This document shows, in pieces, positions 4,795 through 12,132 of a stretch of DNA of 12,132 nucleotides. The DNA is from JBMYQA01 sp049600855 (GTDB lineage Bacteria > Bacteroidota > Bacteroidia > Cytophagales > Flammeovirgaceae). Positions within the stretch are counted from its first letter, which is position 1. Every line of letters begins with the position of its first letter. The notes beneath the pieces are model-generated. The model ran no database searches. It had not been told where the DNA came from and saw nothing but the letters and a program-made list of their open reading frames with translations. The DNA lies in assembly GCA_049600855.1 (NCBI GenBank), contig JBMYQA010000181.1, positions 1 to 12,132 of the forward strand, in the 5' to 3' direction. Made by a program: the position numbers and the translations under genes.

Positions 4795-6225
4795 ATGGCT
4801 TGGTTAAAACATACGTATGCAACACAGCTTCCCAAAAGTTTGTACTCAGTGCAAGCACCAGAACCTGTCAGTAAACCTCAAATGGCTTTATATAATGAGG
4901 CTTTGGCAGATGAATTGGGTGTAGCCGAGTATTTCAAGGAAGAGCAACAGGCATTGGCCTATCTTTCGGGAAATGAAACCGTACCAGGAAGCCAAGCCGT
5001 CGCTCAGGCTTATGCAGGGCATCAGTTTGGTCATTTCAACCGCCTCGGAGATGGTCGGGCAGTGTTGTTGGGTGAGTTGGAAACCCATCAAGGTTTGTAT
5101 GACTTACAGCTCAAAGGTTCTGGGCAAACCGCTTATTCCAGAAGGGGAGATGGTCGGGCTACGTTTTATTCTATGTTGAGGGAGTACTTAATCAGTGAAG
5201 CCATGCACGCGCTTCATATTCCAACGACAAGGAGTTTGGCGGTGGTCAAAACGGAGGATACGATTTACCGAGAGCAACTGAATAAGGGCGGTGTTTTAGC
5301 TAGGGTAGCAGCAAGCCATATTCGTGTAGGTACTTTTGAGTATGCGCGCTATCTCGGAGAAGCAGGTGATTTAGAAGCTTTACTGCAATACACCATTCAA
5401 AGGCATTACCCCGCATTACTGGATCATCAAAATCATGCCTTGGCCTTGTTGGAGACCGTGATGCAAAGGCAAAAAGAATTAATCATTCATTGGTTGCGGG
5501 TTGGTTTTATCCACGGCGTGATGAATACCGATAACATGGCTGTTTCTGGTGAAACCATTGATTACGGCCCCTGTGCATTTATGAATACCTATCATCCTAA
5601 AACGGTGTTTAGCTCTATCGACAGACAAGGTCGATATGCCTTTGCCAACCAACCCAATATGGCTTTCTGGAACTTGAGAGTTTTTGCCAATGCGCTCATT
5701 CCGTTGATTGATCAGGAAGAAGAAGCCGCCACAGCAAAAGCACAGGCAGTGTTAGATATCTTCCCAGAGGATTTCTCCAAGGCTTATTTTGAGATGATGT
5801 TCAACAAGCTTGGCATCGTGAGTCCCGTCGAAGCAGATCGTAATTTGGTGGAGGATTGTATGGTACTGCTTACAAAACAGCAAGTCGACTATACCAATTT
5901 CTTTACCGCGTTGCGGCGCGGTGATGAGTTGATCAACGAGTTGCGGCAAGAAGAAGCTTTCGAAGCTTGGTATGCGAAATGGGAAAAGGCGCGAGTTAGA
6001 GGGGCTAATGTTTCAAAAAGTGAAGCTTTAATGGCGCAAAACAATCCAGTAGTTATTCCACGCAACCATATGGTAGAGGACGTTTTGGATGCAGCGGTTT
6101 TAGGAGATATGCAACCTTTTTCTACCTTTTTGGAAGAGTTGGCATCACCTTATGACGACTCATCGCCTTTACAAGATGTTCCTGCCAACTTTGACGCGAG
6201 TTATCAAACCTTTTGCGGGACTTAG
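4795..6225 (+). CDS. selO: SelO/YdiU protein adenylyltransferase
   Basis: A 476-aa kinase-fold enzyme that transfers AMP from ATP to Ser, Thr or Tyr of target proteins; in E. coli the family is tied to redox proteins and oxidative stress. Length matches E. coli SelO (478 aa). Signatures in order are GHQFGHFNRLGDGRA (75-89), the nucleotide-binding LQLKGSGQTAYSRRGDGRA (104-122, K107), LREYL (E130), GGVLARVAASHIRVGTFEY (165-183), HGVMNTDN (240-247, D246 and N247) and DYGP (256-259, metal-binding D256). By fixed offset these match the ATP- and metal-binding residues described for Pseudomonas syringae SelO, so it should be active. The C-terminus YQTFCGT has cysteine where animal SelO carries selenocysteine. 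The ATG at 4795 follows a hairpin. It converges on the PAP2-family gene with a 22-bp gap and appears to be transcribed alone. Confidence 0.95.
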   Translation: MAWLKHTYATQLPKSLYSVQAPEPVSKPQMALYNEALADELGVAEYFKEEQQALAYLSGNETVPGSQAVAQAYAGHQFGHFNRLGDGRAVLLGELETHQGLYDLQLKGSGQTAYSRRGDGRATFYSMLREYLISEAMHALHIPTTRSLAVVKTEDTIYREQLNKGGVLARVAASHIRVGTFEYARYLGEAGDLEALLQYTIQRHYPALLDHQNHALALLETVMQRQKELIIHWLRVGFIHGVMNTDNMAVSGETIDYGPCAFMNTYHPKTVFSSIDRQGRYAFANQPNMAFWNLRVFANALIPLIDQEEEAATAKAQAVLDIFPEDFSKAYFEMMFNKLGIVSPVEADRNLVEDCMVLLTKQQVDYTNFFTALRRGDELINELRQEEAFEAWYAKWEKARVRGANVSKSEALMAQNNPVVIPRNHMVEDVLDAAVLGDMQPFSTFLEELASPYDDSSPLQDVPANFDASYQTFCGT

Positions 6226-6238
6226 AAAGGAGGAATTG

Positions 6239-6284
6239 CATCAAATTTTATTTTTGCCCCATTTTTCCCAAAAATGTTTTGATG
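6239..6284. terminator. Stem-loop at the selO/PAP2 convergent junction
   Basis: CATCAAA (6239-6245) pairs with TTTGATG (6278-6284), and ATTTTTG (6250-6256) with CAAAAAT (6269-6275), giving a two-part stem over a pyrimidine-rich loop. It straddles the stop codon of the minus-strand gene (6248-6250) and its last codons, and lies just after the selO stop. It may act as a shared 3' end for both genes. There is no T-run outside the stem, so terminator function is uncertain. Confidence 0.4.
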
Positions 6285-7585
6285 ACTTGATCACCTACTT
6301 GATTGCCAACGGTTAATCCCACTTCATTATCGGTGCGAAAGTGGACGCCACCTTCAAAGCGCGATTCGGAACATTCTTTTGCCATTTCATGGAATAGCTG
6401 TTCGTCCTGCGGAAAAAGGAAAGATAACGTAGTCGCAATTGAACCAGCTACGGTCGTATGTCCAGCAGGATACCCTGGAAAGTTTGGCGTGTCTACTAGG
6501 ATGGGTTTGAACGTTGGATCATATTGAAATGGACGGATGCCCCAATAATGGTATTTACCATCCCACGCCGCAATGATGCCATCGAATCGAGCCGTATGGA
6601 AAACAGCACCCGCAAAAGCAGCTTCCAATGGTTCCAGATCGTATTCTAATATTTTCCGCTCCAGCAGATTATCCCAAACGGGGGCACTTTTCCATTTCCA
6701 AGCAATCGTACTGGTCTGATGTGTGGCGTTGAATCGGCGAAGTTCTTCCATGTCTGCTGTCCAATCGGTAGGTGGTGGGGCTGGTCTGAATTGGTCTGGA
6801 CTCGACAAGGTAAGGGGTTTCCATTGGCGTTTCATCGGGTCCCACTTACTTGGCTTGCCCGACCACAGGCTGTCTGCATTGGGGACTTGTCCTTCCCAGA
6901 TTCGATCCGTTCGATCTGTTTTCGCATATTCGATATACTGAAGTGCAATTTGTTTCCCAATGGCCATGCCTTTTTCGATGTCGGAGGGCAATTGAAGTCC
7001 AGTTCTGAGGCGTGCGGCTTTAAATTGGGTTAGAAGGCTATCCAGGTACGGTTTTCTGTTGGGAAAATAATAGCCAATTACTTCTTTGGCAGCACCTGCT
7101 ACCGCACTCCATTCACAAATAAAGGCGGAATACGCTTTTTCGCGGCCCAATTGCTGTACCTTAGCATTTTGTTTAAATGGAGGGGGGATTTGATGCTGTT
7201 TTTTATGTTTCCATACTGCGGTGAGCGCATCATATATGGAGAGGTGTAAAATGACTACTCGACCTCCATTCTTATGCCCCTTGTGGGCTCTGCTAATCTC
7301 CATCATAATCTGATGCCATCGGTAGGAGGGATAGGAAGCGTTCCAGTAATTCATGGTTCTGATGTCTGCTTCATTTATGCCTTTTTGTAATTCAATTACC
7401 TGTGCCATTTCTTGCTTAAGCTCAGTTCCATGAACAGGCGAAAAAGTTTCTTCTAATTGAAATTTGAATGGCCTAAAATCAGTGATTTGGACTTGGGCAG
7501 TGGCTGATGTGACAGGCAATAGAAGTACAATAAGGTGAAAACGCTTTAGTAAGCTAAGGTTAATCAGACTTGAGGAAATGGTCAT
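6248..7585 (-). CDS. Secreted PAP2-superfamily / vanadium-haloperoxidase-like protein
   Basis: A 445-aa protein. Residues 1-30 look like a Sec signal peptide: hydrophobic core FHLIVLLLPV and a likely cut after ATA, before Q31, so it is exported to the periplasm or beyond. The three PAP2/vanadium-chloroperoxidase motifs are complete in the C-terminal third: K344-x6-R351-P352 (KYHYWGIRP), PAGH (373-376) and S408-R409-x5-H415-x3-D419 (SRFEGGVHFRTD). These bind phosphate or vanadate, with H415 as the expected nucleophile or vanadate ligand. The long helical N-terminal region fits the vanadium-dependent haloperoxidase-like branch rather than short lipid phosphatases. Whether it oxidises halides or removes phosphate cannot be told from sequence. 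It is a single gene on the minus strand, convergent with selO and separated from the sucAB operon by 175 bp holding the operon terminator. No Shine-Dalgarno sequence precedes the ATG. Confidence 0.88.
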   Translation of the reverse strand: MTISSSLINLSLLKRFHLIVLLLPVTSATAQVQITDFRPFKFQLEETFSPVHGTELKQEMAQVIELQKGINEADIRTMNYWNASYPSYRWHQIMMEISRAHKGHKNGGRVVILHLSIYDALTAVWKHKKQHQIPPPFKQNAKVQQLGREKAYSAFICEWSAVAGAAKEVIGYYFPNRKPYLDSLLTQFKAARLRTGLQLPSDIEKGMAIGKQIALQYIEYAKTDRTDRIWEGQVPNADSLWSGKPSKWDPMKRQWKPLTLSSPDQFRPAPPPTDWTADMEELRRFNATHQTSTIAWKWKSAPVWDNLLERKILEYDLEPLEAAFAGAVFHTARFDGIIAAWDGKYHYWGIRPFQYDPTFKPILVDTPNFPGYPAGHTTVAGSIATTLSFLFPQDEQLFHEMAKECSESRFEGGVHFRTDNEVGLTVGNQVGDQVIKTFLGKMGQK

Positions 7586-7698
7586 AGCATTTTAATTGAA
7601 AATGTCAGCGATCAATACAAAGTGAAAAGAAGTAAGCGATCATTTGTTAATTGATGTGCAATACACTTGAGTAGATCGTTGTGCGCGCCTCAACATGT

Positions 7699-7728
7699 AA
7701 AAAGGGCCACCTCACCAGAGACAGCCCT
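7699..7728 (-). terminator. Rho-independent terminator of the sucA-sucB operon
   Basis: Read on the minus strand, AGGGC...GCCCT (plus coordinates 7724-7728 and 7703-7707) closes a stem that continues through TGTCTC/GAGGTG, with several G-U pairs, to a TGGT loop. A run of five T follows. It lies about 33 nt after the sucB stop, the expected place for the operon's 3' end. Confidence 0.85.
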
Positions 7729-7760
7729 AAGTATTTTTATACGTTCCTAAGCTCAGTAGC

Positions 7761-9323
7761 TTAAACGCCTAACATCAATCTAACAGGATCTTCCAATAAC
7801 TCTTTGACGCGGTATAGGAAGCTTACCGATTCTTTTCCATCAATAATACGGTGATCGTAAGAAAGCGCCACATACATGACTGGACGAATCACTACTTCTC
7901 CATTTACTGCTACAGGTCGATCTACAATGTTGTGCATGCCCAAAATCGCAGATTGAGGCGCGTTGATGATCGGTGTAGATAGCATGGAACCAAAAATACC
8001 GCCATTTGTGATGGTAAATGTTCCACCTGTCATTTCTGGAATGGTTAATTTGCCATCGCGTGCCTTAACCGCAAGACGAACGACTTCTTTTTCTACCCCA
8101 TCAAAGCTCAAATCCTCTGCATTGCGAATGACAGGAACGACTAAGCCTCGTGGAGAAGATACCGCGATGGATACGTCACAGAAGTCGTTGAAGACCATCT
8201 CATTGCCATCAATGTAGGCATTTACGGCAGGGAATTCTTGCAAGGCCATACAGCAAGCTTTCACAAAGAATGACATAAAGCCTAAACCAACTTCGTGTTT
8301 CTCTTTGAATTGCGCTTTATACTTTGCACGGATATCTTTAATTGGCTTCATGTCCACCTCATTGAAAGTGGTGAGCATGGCCGTTTCGTTTTTCACCGAT
8401 ACCAATCTTCTGGCAATGGTACGCCTTAAGCTAGACATCTTTTGGCGCTCTTGGTTTCTGCTGCCACTTACCGGTTTTTCAGCAGCAGGAGCGGCAGAAG
8501 CTGTTGAGTTTTGTGTTGTTGCTTTAGAAGCAGGTTTCACCGCCTTTTCTGCATCTTCTTTCGTGATTCTTCCATCTACACCAGTACCCTTCACTGTAGC
8601 AGGATCAATGCCTTTTTCTGCTAAGATTTTAGCAGCAGCAGGGGAGGGATGACCTGAGGCATAGGTCGTTTCTTGACTGATTGGAGCAGTGGTAGTCGCA
8701 GTAGACTGTTCAGTAGAAGTACTTTCAACGGCAGGAGCAGCAGCGCTTTTGCCTCCTTCCATCACTTCAATTTTACAGATCAGATCACCAATTTGTAAGG
8801 TATCACCTTCTTGTGCCACAATACGAAGAATACCCGCAGCATCGGCAGGTAATTCAAACGTTGCTTTGTCAGATTCGATTTCACACAGCAATTCACCATC
8901 TTCTACGAAGTCTCCATCCGCTTTTTCCCACGTGGCAATGGTCACTTCTGTGATGGATTCGCCAACAGTAGGCACCTTCATTTCTAATACCTCGCCAGTG
9001 GCTTTAGGCTCACTACTCGTAGTATTTGTTGCTTCGCTACTTGCTGTATCGTTGTTCGCTGGAGCAGGAGTTTTTGCTTGACCATTTTCGGAGGCTTCAA
9101 TTTTACAAATGGTAGCGCCGATTTCAATGGTATCGCCTTCTTGAGCCACAATGGTCAAGGTTCCAGCGGCTTCGGCAGGAAATTCAAACGTTGCTTTATC
9201 GGATTCTAACTCGCAAAGGATTTCGCCTTCTTCAACAAAATCACCATCGCTTTTGAACCACTGTGCTATTGTGACCTCGGTAATCGATTCGCCTACCGTA
9301 GGTACTTTATGTTCATTGATCAT
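7761..9323 (-). CDS. sucB: 2-oxoglutarate dehydrogenase E2, dihydrolipoyl succinyltransferase
   Basis: A 520-aa cytoplasmic core subunit of the 2-oxoglutarate dehydrogenase complex. It takes the succinyl group from E1 on lipoyl arms and passes it to CoA, giving succinyl-CoA. Domains in order: lipoyl domain 1 (about 5-77, lipoyl-lysine K43 in ESDKATF), an Ala/Thr/Ser-rich linker, lipoyl domain 2 (about 115-187, K153), a second linker, the peripheral subunit-binding domain (HPSPAAAKILAEKGIDPATV to ITKEDAEKA, about 225-261), a third linker, and the catalytic domain (about 290-520) with the active-site SYDHRIIDG (H491, D495). Proteobacterial SucB has one lipoyl domain and about 405 aa, so this is a two-lipoyl form. 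The sucB call, rather than pyruvate dehydrogenase E2, rests on the adjacent sucA and VPTVGESI-type N-termini. It starts 25 nt after sucA, in one operon, and is followed by a strong terminator. Confidence 0.95.
   Translation of the reverse strand: MINEHKVPTVGESITEVTIAQWFKSDGDFVEEGEILCELESDKATFEFPAEAAGTLTIVAQEGDTIEIGATICKIEASENGQAKTPAPANNDTASSEATNTTSSEPKATGEVLEMKVPTVGESITEVTIATWEKADGDFVEDGELLCEIESDKATFELPADAAGILRIVAQEGDTLQIGDLICKIEVMEGGKSAAAPAVESTSTEQSTATTTAPISQETTYASGHPSPAAAKILAEKGIDPATVKGTGVDGRITKEDAEKAVKPASKATTQNSTASAAPAAEKPVSGSRNQERQKMSSLRRTIARRLVSVKNETAMLTTFNEVDMKPIKDIRAKYKAQFKEKHEVGLGFMSFFVKACCMALQEFPAVNAYIDGNEMVFNDFCDVSIAVSSPRGLVVPVIRNAEDLSFDGVEKEVVRLAVKARDGKLTIPEMTGGTFTITNGGIFGSMLSTPIINAPQSAILGMHNIVDRPVAVNGEVVIRPVMYVALSYDHRIIDGKESVSFLYRVKELLEDPVRLMLGV
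8769..9305 (-). repeat. Tandem lipoyl-domain duplication inside sucB
   Basis: The segments encoding residues 7-75 (9099-9305) and 117-185 (8769-8975) repeat with a period of 330 bp (110 codons). Over 71 aligned residues, 57 are identical by my count, and long stretches of DNA around the lipoyl-lysine codons are nearly the same. This is an in-frame internal duplication, not a mobile element. Confidence 0.9.
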
Positions 9324-9348
9324 AATATGGATAAAGTATCAATAATTC

Positions 9349-12096
9349 TTATTTCTTAAAGGATGCTTCTACAATACGTTGTTGCTCGCGAGCGTGAACT
9401 TTTGAGTAACCTGTTGCAGGAGAAGCACTTGGTTTACGAGATTTCAAAACTAAATTGTAACCATCATACAAAGTACGAGTCATATAGGTCCAGTAGCCCA
9501 TATTTACAGGTTCTTCTTGTACCCAGAATATTTCTTCTCTGTTTTTGTACTTGGCTAAAATCTTATCTAATTGCGTTTGAGGGAAAGGATGTAATTGCTC
9601 AATGCGAACAATGGCTGTATCCTTAATCTTATTGGCTTGCTGGTATTCTAGTAAGTCGTAATAGATTTTTCCGCTACACAACAATACCCTCGTTACCTTA
9701 TTGTAAGGTTTAGCGTAGTCATCTTCAATTACTTCTTGGAAACGACCACTCGTAAAATCTGATAGTGGAGAAATGACTTGTTTAGCACGTAGCAAAGATT
9801 TAGGTGTAAATACAATCAATGGTTTTCTAAAAGGCCAAGTAACTTGACGCCGCAATAAATGGAAGTAGTTTGCAGGTGTAGTGACATTGGCAATAATCAT
9901 ATTGTATTCCGCACAAAGCTGCAGGTAGCGTTCTGGTCGGGCATTGGAGTGCTCCGGCCCTTGACCTTCATAACCATGTGGAAGAAGCATCACCACACCA
10001 GACATTCTGAACCATTTCGACTCACTACTGGAGATAAATTGATCTACAATGATTTGAGCACCATTTGCAAAATCGCCAAATTGGGCTTCCCAAATCGTTA
10101 ATGCATCAGGGTTAGCACTTGCATAACCATATTCAAAGCCTAATACGCCATATTCAGATAATAAAGAGTTGAAAATCCGGTGTTCTTCTTGATGATCAGG
10201 ATCAATATGATTGAGGCTATAATAGCGTTCGTTAGTTTTAGCATCTGTGATAACGGCATGACGATGTGAGAATGTTCCACGCAATACGTCTTGTCCTGTC
10301 ATCCGAACAGGTTTGTTTTCTAATAAGATGGAACCATAAGCCAATAATTCGCCAGAAGCCCAATCTAACATGCCTTCTTCGAAGAACATGCGCTCACGAT
10401 TTTTAATTAATCGCTCAATTTGACGTAAAGGCTTAAAGCCTTGAGGAACGGTTACTAGTGCTTTACCAATTTTATGGAGTGCTTCCTCACTAATTGCCGT
10501 TTCTGGCGATTGTTCGAAATCTGCTGCGGTTGACCTTCTATATTTCTTCCAAACTTTGTCTGATTTTTGACGTTTGAAGCTTTCTGGTTTTTCGCGTATT
10601 CGCTTTAATTCTGCTTCGAGTTTATCTCGGAAATCGTTGTCTAATTGCTTTACAAAATCAGGACTAATATCTCCGCGCTTGATTAATTCTTCTGCATAAA
10701 GATCTCTCGGGTTTTTATGACGAGCAATTGCATCATAAAGTAGTGGTTGTGTAAATCGAGGCTCATCACTTTCGTTATGACCATGCCTACGGTAACACAC
10801 CATGTCAATAAATACATCTCGATGATATTTCTGACGGAATTCTACAGCCAATTTTGTCGCAAAAATTAGCGCTTCAGGGTCGTCTCCATTTACATGAATT
10901 TCAGGAGCTTCGATCAATCCAGATAAGTCTGTACAATAAATACTCGAACGGGCATCAAAGAAATCGGTTGTAAAGCCAATTTGGTTATTAATGATGAAGT
11001 GGATCGTTCCTCCCACATTGTAAGCAGGAAGCCCAGACATTTGTACCACCTCGTATACAATTCCTTGCCCAGCAACAGCAGCATCACCATGAATGAGGAT
11101 GGGGATGATTTTGCGGAAGTTTTGCTCATCATGCATATCCAGTTTACCACGAGCATAGCCCATTACAACAGGATCAACAGCTTCTAAGTGAGAAGGGTTT
11201 GGTTGTAAAATGGTGGTAATACTGGCTCCATTACTTGCTGTGATTTCAGAAGTGAAACCCATATGATATTTTACATCACCATCACCTAAGTCTTCATTCA
11301 TTCGACCTTCTCCCTCAAACTCACTAAAAATATCTCCATAGGACTTTCCTAAAATATTGGCGAGTACGCTTAAGCGACCACGGTGTGCCATGCCAATGTG
11401 AATTTCTTCCAAGCCAAACTTCGCACCTTCGTTAATGATGGTATCTAATGCTGCAATTGCGGCTTCACCACCTTCTAAAGAGAATCTTTTTTGTCCCAGG
11501 TATTTTTTGCCTAAGAAATCTTCAAAAACAACCGCCTCATTGATTTTAGAAAGAATTCGTTTTTTATCGTCTAAGGTGAGGTTAGGGTTGAGTGAATCGT
11601 ATTCGACTTTCGTCCGAAACCAATCGAGAATTTCAGTTTCTCGAATAGCCATGAACTCGTAGCCTATATTACCTTCATATATCTTTTTCAGCGCAGCCAC
11701 AATATCCTTTAACGGAGCTGGGCCGATTCCAATTTCGCTACCCGCTTGGAAAACAGTACCTAAATCGTCTTCGGAAAGTCCAAAATCCTTTAACTCCAGT
11801 AGCGCTTTTCGATCTCTACGCTTTCGCACTGGGTTTGTAGTAGATTGTAGGTGGCCTCTGGTGCGGTAAGCGTCAATTAATTCACGTACAGCAATTTCTT
11901 TAGTAAGGGTTTCTCCACTTACAGCACCTTCTACAGCAACTGCACCATCTTCTCCATATTTTTGTAGAGAAAAGTCGAAGCCTTCAAAAAACTGCCGCCA
12001 ACTGATATCGACAGATTCCGGGTTTTCTTTATATGCTTTATACAGTTCATCAATGTAAGAACTGTGAGCATTCGCGATATATGTGTATTTATCCAT
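9349..12096 (-). CDS. sucA: 2-oxoglutarate dehydrogenase E1 component
   Basis: A 915-aa thiamine-diphosphate enzyme that decarboxylates 2-oxoglutarate and succinylates the lipoyl group of E2 in the TCA cycle. Length is close to E. coli SucA (933 aa). Visible parts: the N-terminal E2-binding segment (YIDELYKAYKENPESVDISW, 14-33); the ThDP domain with HIGMAHRGRLSVLAN (233-247), HGDAAVAGQG (336-345) and INNQIGFTT (369-377), the GDG...NN-type cofactor and Mg2+ motif; CYRRHGHNESDEPRFTQP (434-451); the pyrimidine-binding domain with GQDVLRGTFSHRHAV (601-615); GYEGQGPEHSNARPERYLQL (708-727); and the C-terminal domain ending in ATGYSKVHAREQQ. No frameshift or missing motif is seen. ATG 12096 gives the conserved MDKYTYIANAHSSYI start. 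It is first in the operon, with sucB next. The promoter is at or past the window's right edge: the last bases read AGATTTG on the minus strand, compatible with a TAnnTTTG element cut by the edge. Confidence 0.97.
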   Translation of the reverse strand: MDKYTYIANAHSSYIDELYKAYKENPESVDISWRQFFEGFDFSLQKYGEDGAVAVEGAVSGETLTKEIAVRELIDAYRTRGHLQSTTNPVRKRRDRKALLELKDFGLSEDDLGTVFQAGSEIGIGPAPLKDIVAALKKIYEGNIGYEFMAIRETEILDWFRTKVEYDSLNPNLTLDDKKRILSKINEAVVFEDFLGKKYLGQKRFSLEGGEAAIAALDTIINEGAKFGLEEIHIGMAHRGRLSVLANILGKSYGDIFSEFEGEGRMNEDLGDGDVKYHMGFTSEITASNGASITTILQPNPSHLEAVDPVVMGYARGKLDMHDEQNFRKIIPILIHGDAAVAGQGIVYEVVQMSGLPAYNVGGTIHFIINNQIGFTTDFFDARSSIYCTDLSGLIEAPEIHVNGDDPEALIFATKLAVEFRQKYHRDVFIDMVCYRRHGHNESDEPRFTQPLLYDAIARHKNPRDLYAEELIKRGDISPDFVKQLDNDFRDKLEAELKRIREKPESFKRQKSDKVWKKYRRSTAADFEQSPETAISEEALHKIGKALVTVPQGFKPLRQIERLIKNRERMFFEEGMLDWASGELLAYGSILLENKPVRMTGQDVLRGTFSHRHAVITDAKTNERYYSLNHIDPDHQEEHRIFNSLLSEYGVLGFEYGYASANPDALTIWEAQFGDFANGAQIIVDQFISSSESKWFRMSGVVMLLPHGYEGQGPEHSNARPERYLQLCAEYNMIIANVTTPANYFHLLRRQVTWPFRKPLIVFTPKSLLRAKQVISPLSDFTSGRFQEVIEDDYAKPYNKVTRVLLCSGKIYYDLLEYQQANKIKDTAIVRIEQLHPFPQTQLDKILAKYKNREEIFWVQEEPVNMGYWTYMTRTLYDGYNLVLKSRKPSASPATGYSKVHAREQQRIVEASFKK

Positions 12097-12132
12097 AGGT
12101 ATGTTAAAAAAGGATGAACCTTATACAAATCT

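Noticed and set aside
6226..6233. AAAGGAGG, a perfect Shine-Dalgarno word right after the selO stop
   Set aside because: The only nearby start (TTG 6236) is 2 nt away and opens a 26-codon frame antisense to the PAP2-family gene. Probably coincidence.
7586..7698. Repeated agcgatca words and TCACTTTG upstream of the PAP2-family gene
   Set aside because: The -7 match has one mismatch and no TTG at the right distance, and the short repeats are too weak to call a promoter or operator.
8689..9081. 130-codon plus-strand frame inside sucB
   Set aside because: It is the antisense shadow of the Ala/Thr/Ser-rich linker and lipoyl domain codons of a clearly real gene.
1..12132. CRISPR array, prophage, toxin-antitoxin or defence system
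   Set aside because: No regularly spaced repeats, integrase, transposase, nuclease or paired small toxin-antitoxin genes are visible. The genes are metabolic, transport and regulatory.

Overview
The window looks like chromosomal DNA of a Bacteroidota bacterium, probably of the Cytophagales type. The grounds are an odhA/sucA-odhB/sucB pair whose E1 N-terminus (MDKYTYIANAHSSYIDELYK) and double-lipoyl E2 resemble that group, low-to-moderate GC, A-rich translation starts mostly without a Shine-Dalgarno sequence, and a heavy-metal-domain/CDF transporter of a type common in flavobacteria and relatives. The taxonomic call rests on recognition only; no search was run.

Left part (about 1-4600, + strand, AT-rich, accessory-like): an inverted repeat at the left edge; a CDF-type cation transporter with an N-terminal HMA-like domain; an AraC-family regulator starting at TTG; a 424-bp spacer with a GC-rich island, a hairpin, and inverted and direct repeats around a TACCGTA word; a tightly linked pair of a 63-aa two-helix membrane protein and an aldo/keto reductase; a 473-bp spacer with three hairpins; and a DinB-family four-helix protein. 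The regulator probably controls the membrane-protein/reductase pair, but that is inference from position.

Middle part (about 4600-7600): selO (protein adenylyltransferase, + strand), with a 10-bp-arm hairpin ending 3 nt before its start codon. It converges, with a 22-bp gap, on a secreted PAP2/vanadium-haloperoxidase-family protein on the - strand.

Right part (about 7700-12132, - strand): an operon of sucA (2-oxoglutarate dehydrogenase E1, 915 aa) followed 25 nt later by sucB (dihydrolipoyl succinyltransferase E2, 520 aa, two lipoyl domains), closed by a clear Rho-independent terminator. These two catalyse the oxidative decarboxylation of 2-oxoglutarate and succinyl transfer to CoA in the TCA cycle. 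The E3 subunit is not in this window.

I see no CRISPR array, phage genes, transposase, rRNA or tRNA. Nothing here is convincingly a new multigene system. The most unusual material is in the non-coding spacers: the repeat-rich 2139-2562 region and the structured leader of selO.
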